Part shown: positions 53,939 through 60,973 of the stretch, piece by piece
How positions within the stretch are numbered: position 1 is the first letter of the stretch
Layout of the letters: the number at the start of each line of letters is the position of its first letter
The notes under the pieces: model-generated
The model's database searches: none
Told to the model about the DNA's origin: nothing
What the model saw: the letters and a program-made list of their open reading frames with translations, nothing else
Position numbers and translations under genes: made by a program
Assembly: GCA_016711325.1 (NCBI GenBank)
Contig: JADJTH010000001.1
Span: 310,001 to 374,000 of the forward strand
Direction: 5' to 3'
From: Nigerium sp.
GTDB taxonomy: Bacteria; Actinomycetota; Actinomycetes; Propionibacteriales; Propionibacteriaceae
DNA length: 64,000 nucleotides

Positions 53939-54061
53939 TCTGACAAGGAAGCGGGCGCCGTACGTACGGTCCCGCAAGTGCGGCATCAGCGTCACCACTT
54001 TGACGAGCAGTTCGGCGTTCACCGTGGCACCGCCTGGACGAAGACTCGTGTTAGCTGTTGA
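53939..54061 (+). pseudogene. Diverged recombinase-tail helix-turn-helix remnant
   Basis: The reading frame starts SDKEAGAVRT and ends FGVHRGTAWTKTR, matching TDEEVDAMRT...FGMHRGTVWAKTR of the copy at 48726-48960 with equal length. The middle 13 codons match only in another frame (RSRKCGISVTTLT against TARALGVSVVALA). Two compensating indels have therefore scrambled it. Confidence 0.6.
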
Positions 54062-54974
54062 GGCGAGGCGCGTACTCATGATCCTGATGGCTGACAAAGC
54101 GCTGGGGGTCGTTGCACGCGATCTCCCCGACTGCGTTGCCAAACTTGTTCACACGGTCCGCCAGGTAGGTGGAGAGCGACCCGGCAGACACGACGTCGAT
54201 GTTGAACTGTCCATCGACCTTTGCCGACTTGATCTCGCGGGTCACGGCAGCCCATGGGACCTCAACGGCTTCAACATTCTCGCTCATGACGTCAACCGCG
54301 AATACTGGTGCAGAGGTGACGACCACGGGGTAATAGAAGTCGATGCTTGCCCATTCCTGACCTGGCCGGTGCATGACGTAGGAGGTCCTATTCGCCTGCG
54401 AACGAAAGTACGTCAACGCCTTTGCCAGCGGGTAGACCAATGACGTGAAGATCCCCCGGTTGTCCGCGAGCCAGGTCTGTTTACGGTCCAGGCGGGTCAG
54501 CTGAGTCCCGAGGAAACCGCCCTCCCACGGATTGCCTGGCAACTTGTCGATCCCGAGATACTCACGAGCACGCGTGCTGTGAAGCTGCGCTCGACCGTCC
54601 CCAAGTTCCGTCCGCCCAGTCTCGACTGTCGGGAACCGGAAGTGTTGTTCCTTTCGGTCCCGCTCCAACTCGTAGCGGCTCGCGGGGCCGCCTACCACTA
54701 CGTAAGGCATCGAACTCTGCTTGCACTCGGCAAGAACCCGAAGGCCGACGCTGAACGATAGTTCATCGTCGCGATAGAGCTGTCGATATCCATGAACGTC
54801 TATCTCGCGTGACACAGTCGCGTCGTCTGGATCAGGAAACGCCTTACCCTGCATCACTGGGAATCCACCGGCGCCCAAAGCGCGAGCAGTGTCCTGCTCC
54901 AAGAGCCAACCAGCGTCGCGCAGGGCGGCCACAACTTCACCCGAAGTGGGCAAGGTCATCCGACGATCAACCAT
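54051..54974 (-). CDS. Putative PD-(D/E)xK nuclease-like protein linked to the R-M genes
   Basis: 307 residues. The N-terminal third has a helix with Glu (LLEQDTARALGAGGF), VSREIDVHGYR and, further on, LRVLAECKQSS; together these look like the E...D...ExK arrangement of restriction-type nucleases. The remainder is not recognised. It starts 40 bases after the BsuBI/PstI-type endonuclease gene on the same strand, so it is probably its third operon member. It could be an accessory nuclease or an unrelated restriction factor. Confidence 0.55.
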   Translation of the reverse strand: MVDRRMTLPTSGEVVAALRDAGWLLEQDTARALGAGGFPVMQGKAFPDPDDATVSREIDVHGYRQLYRDDELSFSVGLRVLAECKQSSMPYVVVGGPASRYELERDRKEQHFRFPTVETGRTELGDGRAQLHSTRAREYLGIDKLPGNPWEGGFLGTQLTRLDRKQTWLADNRGIFTSLVYPLAKALTYFRSQANRTSYVMHRPGQEWASIDFYYPVVVTSAPVFAVDVMSENVEAVEVPWAAVTREIKSAKVDGQFNIDVVSAGSLSTYLADRVNKFGNAVGEIACNDPQRFVSHQDHEYAPRLNS

Positions 54975-55014
54975 GGCTGCTCCGGTTCGATCCCTAGTTT
55001 GACGGCCAACTGAC

Positions 55015-55974
55015 TCATTCGTATGGCCCGAGGAAGCGTTCGCCGTTGTAGTGGATCATGTGCGTGGGGTGGTCGGCGCACCAGACTTCGGATTCCCAGG
55101 CGATCTTGTCGACGTACTTGCGAAGCTCTGCCCGGTCGGGGAAGCAGGAGACGTAGACGAGGCCTGCCGTTGACTGTGCGAACAGGCCGGCGAGTTCGGC
55201 TTGGCGTTTCGAGTCGACCGGGCCGTGCGAGCTTGCTGCTTCCAGGAGCACGAGCCAGTTGCGGTCGGGGAGGTAGATGACGAGGTCGGGCATCTTGCCG
55301 TGCTCGTCGACCTCGACGTTGAGCGAGGACAGCGTCTCTCGTTCGAAGAGTGCCCACTTGTCGCCAGCATCGCCGATGTAGAGCACTTGCCCACCGGGCG
55401 TGAAGCGCGGGCAGAAGTCTTCGACCATGGCTTTGAGGAGCACGTTCTGCCCGCCGGGCGTCAGGGTGAAGATCGAGCCGTCCGGGAGTGTCAGCGGGAT
55501 CCGATCCATCTCGCGCGCGGCCGCGTAGCGTGCTTTGAGGCCGGGCAGGTCAGCAAGGTATCGGTCGGTTGTAGATTGCCAGGCGTCGGTGCCGTAGGCG
55601 CGCAACACGTCCAGCGCCTCTCCTGTGACCTGGTAGTTCCACTTGGGCGAGTTCACGGGGCGTTGCGGCTCGTCAGGGTTCTGGACGACGAGTTGTGCTT
55701 CCACGAACTGGTGGAGTGTGAACCGTCGGACGGTCTCGCGAGTGTTCGGCGCGTAGTCCTTGCCGTACTCGTCGCGGATGAAATCCATGATCGCCCGTGT
55801 TCCGAGCATCGGGTTGGCTGCTTCTGCCCATGACTCAGCGGGTGTGAGCCGCAAGAGGGCCAGGAGCACGAGCGCGGAACGCTCGTTGCTGCGCTCCGAA
55901 TCCATGCCGAGCGTCTCCAAGACGATACGGGCGTCTTCGACTCGTTCGTAGGCGTCGTTGCTCAGCTCGCTCAT
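55015..55974 (-). CDS. BsuBI/PstI-family type II restriction endonuclease
   Basis: 319 residues from ATG 55974. The C-terminal catalytic domain matches the BsuBI/PstI family: VLYIGDAGDKWALFERETL, KMPDLVIYLPDRNWLVLLEAASSHGPVDSKR (the PD...E metal site), LVYVSCFPDRAELRKYVDKIAWESEVW and GERFLGPYE. The N-terminal domain is helical. Known members cut CTGCAG. It overlaps the methyltransferase stop by 4 bases (ATGA), the normal paired layout. Confidence 0.9.
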   Translation of the reverse strand: MSELSNDAYERVEDARIVLETLGMDSERSNERSALVLLALLRLTPAESWAEAANPMLGTRAIMDFIRDEYGKDYAPNTRETVRRFTLHQFVEAQLVVQNPDEPQRPVNSPKWNYQVTGEALDVLRAYGTDAWQSTTDRYLADLPGLKARYAAAREMDRIPLTLPDGSIFTLTPGGQNVLLKAMVEDFCPRFTPGGQVLYIGDAGDKWALFERETLSSLNVEVDEHGKMPDLVIYLPDRNWLVLLEAASSHGPVDSKRQAELAGLFAQSTAGLVYVSCFPDRAELRKYVDKIAWESEVWCADHPTHMIHYNGERFLGPYE

Positions 55975-57452
55975 GCTGCGATCAACTCCTTCACAAGCGA
56001 GTCGACCTCGACCTGCGACACGACGGCGTTCCGGCCGAAGCAACGCAGGGTCTCCACGCTTGGGAACCGCAGGGTGCGGAGATCGGTGGCGTTGACCTGA
56101 GTGTGGCCGGAGAAGGTGCGGAAGAACTTGTCGATTACCGACGAGTTGAGCCAGACTGCGATGCCTCTTGCGAGGTCTTCGTCCAGCCCGCGACCTCCGA
56201 TGTGGAACACGTTGAGGTGGTTCTCGAAGGCTACTTCACCAGGGTTGTCGTTGGGCGACCAGGCTGATGCCACGATCCGTCGGCGCTCTTCCTTCGCGCT
56301 GAACCGCTTGACGACGGTGTACCAGCCCTCGGGCAGAAGCATTGCCCGATCCTTGTCACTGGTCGGTTGGAACCACTGCGGCTTGCGAATTGGTCGCGGC
56401 CAGAGCACTCCGCCGTCACGGAGATTGCCGGGATAGATCAGCGGAACCGCGCCAGGCAGTTCGACGCCGCTAAGCGCATGGCGTGAACGGAAGTCCACTA
56501 CCCGGCCGGTCGAGACCTGAACACCAATATCCGTCAGTCTGCAAGGCTGAGCCAGCACCAGCTCGGCAACCCTGGTGTCGTCTGCGTCGGTCGCCAGCCG
56601 AATGAATCGGTTGGGATCATCAGGAAAGACCACGTCGTTGTAGGGAACGACGCGAGAGGCGATGTCGTCGGTATGGTCGCGACTCACCGAGAGTTCAACG
56701 ACACCGGGAGCGGCTCCCCGAGTTCCGGAGAAGATGACGTTCTCCTGGAGTACACCCGTGTCCGCGAAGACGGTGGAGCGGGAGTCGAACACGTGAACCC
56801 GGTCGAGCGCGATCGAGTCGAGCAGGTGGGAGCGGAACGCTCCGAAGTACGGGCCGTTGAAGAATGACCGGGGTGTGATCGCAACAACCTGCCCACCGGG
56901 CCGCAATGCTGCTACAGACAGAGCAAGGAACGCAGCGTAGAGGTTCGGAGCATCGACGCCAGCCGCCCGCATGGCGGTTCGGTGTGCACTTGACACCGCC
57001 AGCTTTCCGTAAGGCGGGTTCTCGATCACTAGATCGAACTGCGCTTCCAGATTGAGTGAGGCATCCAAGCCAGTGGAATCGAGAATGAAGTCCGCCTCTA
57101 CAGACTCGGCCACCACTCGACCTTCCCCAGCGCGCTCACACTCCGCGAGGGTTGCCTGAAGGTGTGGCAGCACGGCAGAATCGCGTTCAATCGCGACGAT
57201 CTCTACCGACAGCTCCGGCTGTTCTGCCAACACGCGGCGCACCAAAGCTGCGGTGAGCATGCCGGAGCCGGCTCCAGGATCGAGCACGCGCAGTGTGCCG
57301 GTCGATGGCAGGCTCGGCAGGGAGGCGATCAGCTGAGCGGCGGCAGCGGGGGTGAAGAACTGCCCCAGGTTGCTCTGCGTGCGCGCGTCGAGACCGCCGA
57401 GGGCGGCGACTCGCTCGACCTCGGCGATGCCTAGGAGGTCTGTCGCCAACAC
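55971..57452 (-). CDS. N6-adenine DNA methyltransferase of the PstI/BsuBI-type system
   Basis: 493 residues. SAM site VLDPGAGSGMLTAALVRR, catalytic motif LVIENPPYGKLAVS (NPPY, adenine N6), preceded by the typical N-terminal QSNLGQFFTPAAAAQLIASL. The C-terminal half is the target-recognition region. It protects the host from the endonuclease encoded downstream. The coupled order M then R favours methylation first. Confidence 0.92.
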   Translation of the reverse strand: MLATDLLGIAEVERVAALGGLDARTQSNLGQFFTPAAAAQLIASLPSLPSTGTLRVLDPGAGSGMLTAALVRRVLAEQPELSVEIVAIERDSAVLPHLQATLAECERAGEGRVVAESVEADFILDSTGLDASLNLEAQFDLVIENPPYGKLAVSSAHRTAMRAAGVDAPNLYAAFLALSVAALRPGGQVVAITPRSFFNGPYFGAFRSHLLDSIALDRVHVFDSRSTVFADTGVLQENVIFSGTRGAAPGVVELSVSRDHTDDIASRVVPYNDVVFPDDPNRFIRLATDADDTRVAELVLAQPCRLTDIGVQVSTGRVVDFRSRHALSGVELPGAVPLIYPGNLRDGGVLWPRPIRKPQWFQPTSDKDRAMLLPEGWYTVVKRFSAKEERRRIVASAWSPNDNPGEVAFENHLNVFHIGGRGLDEDLARGIAVWLNSSVIDKFFRTFSGHTQVNATDLRTLRFPSVETLRCFGRNAVVSQVEVDSLVKELIAA

Positions 57453-57503
57453 GCTCTCATCGTATCTGGGACCACCGACGGCGACCGGGGAGCACGCCGA
57501 GTG

Positions 57504-58223
57504 CTACTGGTCAATCGCTCCCATCGGCGGATGCCGCCGGGTCATGAGCTGCATGTTGCGCCTGTGCTTGTTCCTCGGCGTCGACTCGTCGGGCGCAGCA
57601 GGGCGACGATCATCGGCTGCTGCACGCTTCACGAGCGCCTCGTAGAGGACTTCGACGTTGTTGTAGAGATCCCAGAACCGTGACTGAGCCGGGCTGAACG
57701 CTTCGTAGTTCTGGTCGGCGACGTTGTCGATGAGCACCCACATGGCCTGGACGAGAGCATCGTTGTCGTAGAGCACGGCATCGATGCAGTCGCTTCTCGG
57801 GTGAGGTACCTCGATGAGGCGCTCTCGCACCTCGGTGACGAGCTTCTCCACGACCTGCACCTTGACCGCACCGTCGCGGTGGGCGCGGCGGTCCTCGTAG
57901 GCGGCCTTGCGGCAGGCGGGCGAGCAGTACAGGCGAGGCCTGCCCGTGGTCTTCACTTCTTTGAGCTTGGTTCCGCACCGTGCGCAGGTCGTGGGCAACT
58001 CGACACGGCGCTCAACGCGCACGGTTCGGTCGCGACGGCGCTGCTCCGCCTGCTTCCGTTCACGGAGGCGTGCAGCCTGGTTGGCGTTGATCTCGCTTAG
58101 CAGCACGATCACACGCTTCTGCTGCGCCCGCGCTGCCGGGTCAGGCTCGTCACGATCAACCGCTGCGAGCTTCTTGAGCACGCGCTTGTTGAGCGTCGGA
58201 AGTGCCACGGTGGCTTCGAGCAA
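57504..58223 (-). CDS. Zinc-ribbon protein, 5'-truncated
   Basis: 239 residues from a TTG at 58223. The frame, with protein-like sequence (DFNGRYSRWVAALESGDDAEL), continues upstream to about 58290 without any ATG or GTG before a stop near 58331. A zinc motif CARCGTKL...RPRLYCSPACRKAAYEDRR lies in the middle, flanked by basic and coiled stretches, suggesting DNA binding. It ends where a serine-recombinase fragment begins on the other strand, so the original 5' end was probably cut off. Function unknown; it lies 51 bases upstream of the R-M operon. Confidence 0.55.
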   Translation of the reverse strand: MLEATVALPTLNKRVLKKLAAVDRDEPDPAARAQQKRVIVLLSEINANQAARLRERKQAEQRRRDRTVRVERRVELPTTCARCGTKLKEVKTTGRPRLYCSPACRKAAYEDRRAHRDGAVKVQVVEKLVTEVRERLIEVPHPRSDCIDAVLYDNDALVQAMWVLIDNVADQNYEAFSPAQSRFWDLYNNVEVLYEALVKRAAADDRRPAAPDESTPRNKHRRNMQLMTRRHPPMGAIDQ

Positions 58224-58275
58224 CTCGGCATCGTCGCCCGATTCGAGGGCAGCAACCCAGCGGGAGTAACGACCG

Positions 58276-58860
58276 TTGAAGTCGGTCGCCTCGGGGTCGG
58301 GACTGCTGCACGAGCGGCTTGTCGCGGACTCCTACGCGAGCATCACCATAAGCGAAGACGACTACCGGCACCTCGCCGCCGAGGTTGACGCCGCATTCGA
58401 CAAGCGCGGCGCTAGCCGCGATCAAGAGTTCGCTGACCTCACCGCGAACCGGGCGCGACTGGAAGCAGAGAGCGACAAGCTCCTCGCCGCACACTTCGCT
58501 GACGCCATCGACCTGCCAACCCTCAAGCGGCACCAAGACCGAATCCGGACCGGGCTCGCCGACATCGAGCGTCGCCTGCGCGAGCACGACGAGCAACACG
58601 TCGGCGGGCGGGCGTTCCTCCACGACAGCCTGCGGCTCCTCACCGACGCGCACCGCGCCTACGCCCACTCTGACGATGGGAGCAGGCGACTGGCGAACCA
58701 GGCGTTCTACACGCGCCTGGAGATCACCGAGGACGAGCAGTTACGCCCGCGCCTCGCCGAGCCGTTCGCGACCATCGTTCGAAAGACGACCGGAGGCAAG
58801 GAAGCCGAACGGGACGCTTCGACAGGCTCAGCGACCGGGAACAGCGATGTCGCGTGTTCC
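58276..58860 (+). pseudogene. Large serine recombinase, C-terminal fragment
   Basis: Residues encoded from about 58310 resemble the coiled-coil and tail of large serine recombinases: EFADLTANRARLEAESDKLL, FADAIDLPTLKRHQDRI, DIERRLREHDEQH, and RRLANQAFYTRLEITEDEQLRPRLAEPFATIV. The resolvase catalytic domain and most of the recombinase/zinc region are missing. This was probably the integrase of the island or of an earlier insertion. A short sequence TTCGACAGGCTCAGCGACCG near 58829 resembles dispersed actinobacterial repeats. Confidence 0.7.
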
Positions 58861-59022
58861 CGTAAGACACTTTGGGTGGACCTCCGTAGAGAGTTTGAGA
58901 ACCCCTGCCCACACCTGAAAACCTTGTCTTTGCGCAGGTCACGGGGCCTCTACAGCCACGACCAGCGCTCCTCCGAGCCTACCGTTTCCGATTCCAGGGG
59001 TCGAGTGGTGCGATCACTTGGG

Positions 59023-59370
59023 ATGGCTCAAACCCTCCTGCGGCCCGAGCAGGTCGATGATCTGGTGGCGCAGTATCGCGAGGGCGCGACGCTCGTGGAG
59101 CTGGCATCCCGCTTCGGAGTGAACCGCCGCACGGTCGCCATGCACCTCACCCGTCGGGAGGTGACGATCCGCCGTGGACGGTTCGATCCTTCCCGCATCC
59201 ACGAAGCAGCCGACCTCTACCTCAGCGGGTTGACACTGGTAGAGGTCGGCATGAAGGTCGGGTCGGGGCCTCAGACGGTCCGGCGAGCGCTCGCTTCACA
59301 CGGTGTCGTGATCCGGCCTGGCGGGCGCCGTGGTTCTCGCATCATTGCATCCGCTGCCGCGGGTGGTTGA
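59023..59370 (+). CDS. Tandem helix-turn-helix protein (recombinase-associated tail)
   Basis: About 115 residues from ATG 59023, in frame with the recombinase fragment upstream. Two helix-turn-helix units are visible: LVAQYREGATLVELASRFGVNRRTVAMHL and AADLYLSGLTLVEVGMKVGSGPQTVRRAL. Such tandem units occur at the ends of serine recombinases and as small stand-alone proteins beside them. It may be a separate small DNA-binding protein or the last part of the broken recombinase. Confidence 0.6.
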   Translation: MAQTLLRPEQVDDLVAQYREGATLVELASRFGVNRRTVAMHLTRREVTIRRGRFDPSRIHEAADLYLSGLTLVEVGMKVGSGPQTVRRALASHGVVIRPGGRRGSRIIASAAAGG

Positions 59371-59372
59371 GT

Positions 59373-59744
59373 CTAGAGACGAAGGGCTGGCTCACGCAGG
59401 CTCGCCTCGACGCGCGAGTCGTGGCGCTGGTGACGACGGACCGCAGCCTCGCGCAGGCGCGCACGGATGAGCAGGGCGACGCTCACGGGTCCCATGATGA
59501 TGAACTTGAGCGCGTTCCAGCACGCCCACAGCACGATGAGGTGGAGCCAGCCTGGGCCGCCGTCGGCTGCCAACCCCGAGCAGACGCTGGCGATCAGGAT
59601 GTACGGAAGCGCGACCAGCATCGCGGGTATCCCCCACTTGAGTCCGCGCCGGGTGCGGATGGCAGCGAGCAGCCGGTTGCTCGGCATGTAGCGGTGCAGA
59701 TAGTCGCGGGTGCGAACGCTGAGCGTCCAGATAAGGCGGAACAT
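59373..59744 (-). CDS. Small membrane protein of mobile islands
   Basis: 123 residues from ATG 59744 (MFRLIWTLSVRTRDYLHRYM). Two or three membrane segments (WGIPAMLVALPYILIASVCSG; WLHLIVLWACWNALKFIIMGPVSVALL) are followed by a basic tail. Similar proteins occur on actinobacterial plasmids and integrated elements, sometimes loosely labelled sulfate permease without support. Function unknown. Confidence 0.6.
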   Translation of the reverse strand: MFRLIWTLSVRTRDYLHRYMPSNRLLAAIRTRRGLKWGIPAMLVALPYILIASVCSGLAADGGPGWLHLIVLWACWNALKFIIMGPVSVALLIRARLREAAVRRHQRHDSRVEASLREPALRL

Positions 59745-59940
59745 GACGGGCCTCTCGTCACACGTGTTACTCCGTCGAGGAGGCAGAACGTGTGTGAGTG
59801 CCCGAAGGCCGTCCCGGAGGACCCGCAATATGAGGAGAACCTGCCTCACCATCCACTGTACGCCGGGGTCGGCGTTCACGAAACCCTTCGGCTCCCGCGT
59901 CGCCGCGCGCACCTCTCTGTAGGAGTGAGAGGACCCGACG

Positions 59941-60939
59941 ATGACAAACCTGAGCCACATAGTCCAGGACGAGCGCACAGCACGGATGGTGCTGTCGATG
60001 ATCGTCGAACCAGACGACGCCGTGACGGGCCGTCTCCTCGGCGAACTGGGAACGCTTGAGCTGTTTCGGCTTGCCGAGCGTGATGACGCGGTGCCGGGCC
60101 TCAGTACCGTTGACGCTCAGGTGTGGCGTTCCCAGTTCCAGCGCTCAGACACTCGGACACCTGAGCAGAACGTCGTCGAAGCCGAGCGCGCTGGTATCGG
60201 CACGCTGATCCCCGGCGATAAGGAGTGGCCATCCGCACTCGACGACCTTGGCGACCGACGGCCATACCTCCTGTGGACTCGCGGCGCGACCTCGTTCCTC
60301 GCGCGACCGCTCAGCGATCTCGTCACGATCACCGGAGCGAGGGCTTCGACCTCCTACGGCGACCATGTGGCCGAGCAGCTTGCCTCCGACCTCGCCAACG
60401 CTGAACGGCTTGTCGTGGCCGGCGGTGCGTACGGCATCGAAGGTGCTGCTCATCGAGCGGCCCTCGCGTCAGGCGGCGACACGATCGCGGTCGTGGCGAA
60501 CGGCGTTGATCGCCCCTACCCGATGGGTCACCGTGAACTGCTTGAGCGGGTGGCCGACCTCGGCCTCATGGTCAGCGAGGTTCCTCCTGGCGCAGTGCCG
60601 ACGCGCCACCGCTTCATTGCTCGGGCGCGGGTTATGGCTGCACTCTCCGCAGCGACCCTCGTGGTTGAAGCAGGCGTTCGCTCTGGATCAATGACCGTCG
60701 CTCGGCGCGCGCACGAACTTGGCCGCGCCGTTGGAGCTGTCCCCGGCCCGGTGACCAGCGCAACGAGCGCCGGGCCGCACCAACTCTTGCGAGATGGTGC
60801 GTCGCTGGTCACGGATGCCGCGGACCTGCTCTCTCCACACGGACGTGACAGCGCAAGCGCGATCCGGGCTTCCGCTGCATGCCGCGATTCAGTGCGGCCC
60901 TCAACAGCCACGGAGTCGATGAGCGCCCGCGCCCTGTAG
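59941..60939 (+). CDS. dprA: DprA/Smf-family DNA-processing protein
   Basis: 332 residues. The Rossmann-like core has VTITGARASTSYGDHVAEQL, VVAGGAYGIEGAAHRAALAS, VANGVDRPYPMGHRELL, RFIARARVMAALSAATLVVEAG and GSMTVARRAHELGRAVGAVPGPV, the DprA signature region. DprA loads RecA on single-stranded DNA; island-encoded copies may process incoming conjugative DNA. It has a Shine-Dalgarno-like GAGAGG before the ATG. Compared with chromosomal dprA it stands alone, without rnhB or topA neighbours. Confidence 0.85.
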   Translation: MTNLSHIVQDERTARMVLSMIVEPDDAVTGRLLGELGTLELFRLAERDDAVPGLSTVDAQVWRSQFQRSDTRTPEQNVVEAERAGIGTLIPGDKEWPSALDDLGDRRPYLLWTRGATSFLARPLSDLVTITGARASTSYGDHVAEQLASDLANAERLVVAGGAYGIEGAAHRAALASGGDTIAVVANGVDRPYPMGHRELLERVADLGLMVSEVPPGAVPTRHRFIARARVMAALSAATLVVEAGVRSGSMTVARRAHELGRAVGAVPGPVTSATSAGPHQLLRDGASLVTDAADLLSPHGRDSASAIRASAACRDSVRPSTATESMSARAL

Positions 60940-60973
60940 CTGCCCACGAGCCGCTTCTACGACGATCTGCCGC

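Noticed and set aside
59373..59744. Sulfate permease
   Set aside because: The protein is only 123 residues with two or three segments, far too small for a SulP or CysT-type transporter; the label has no support.
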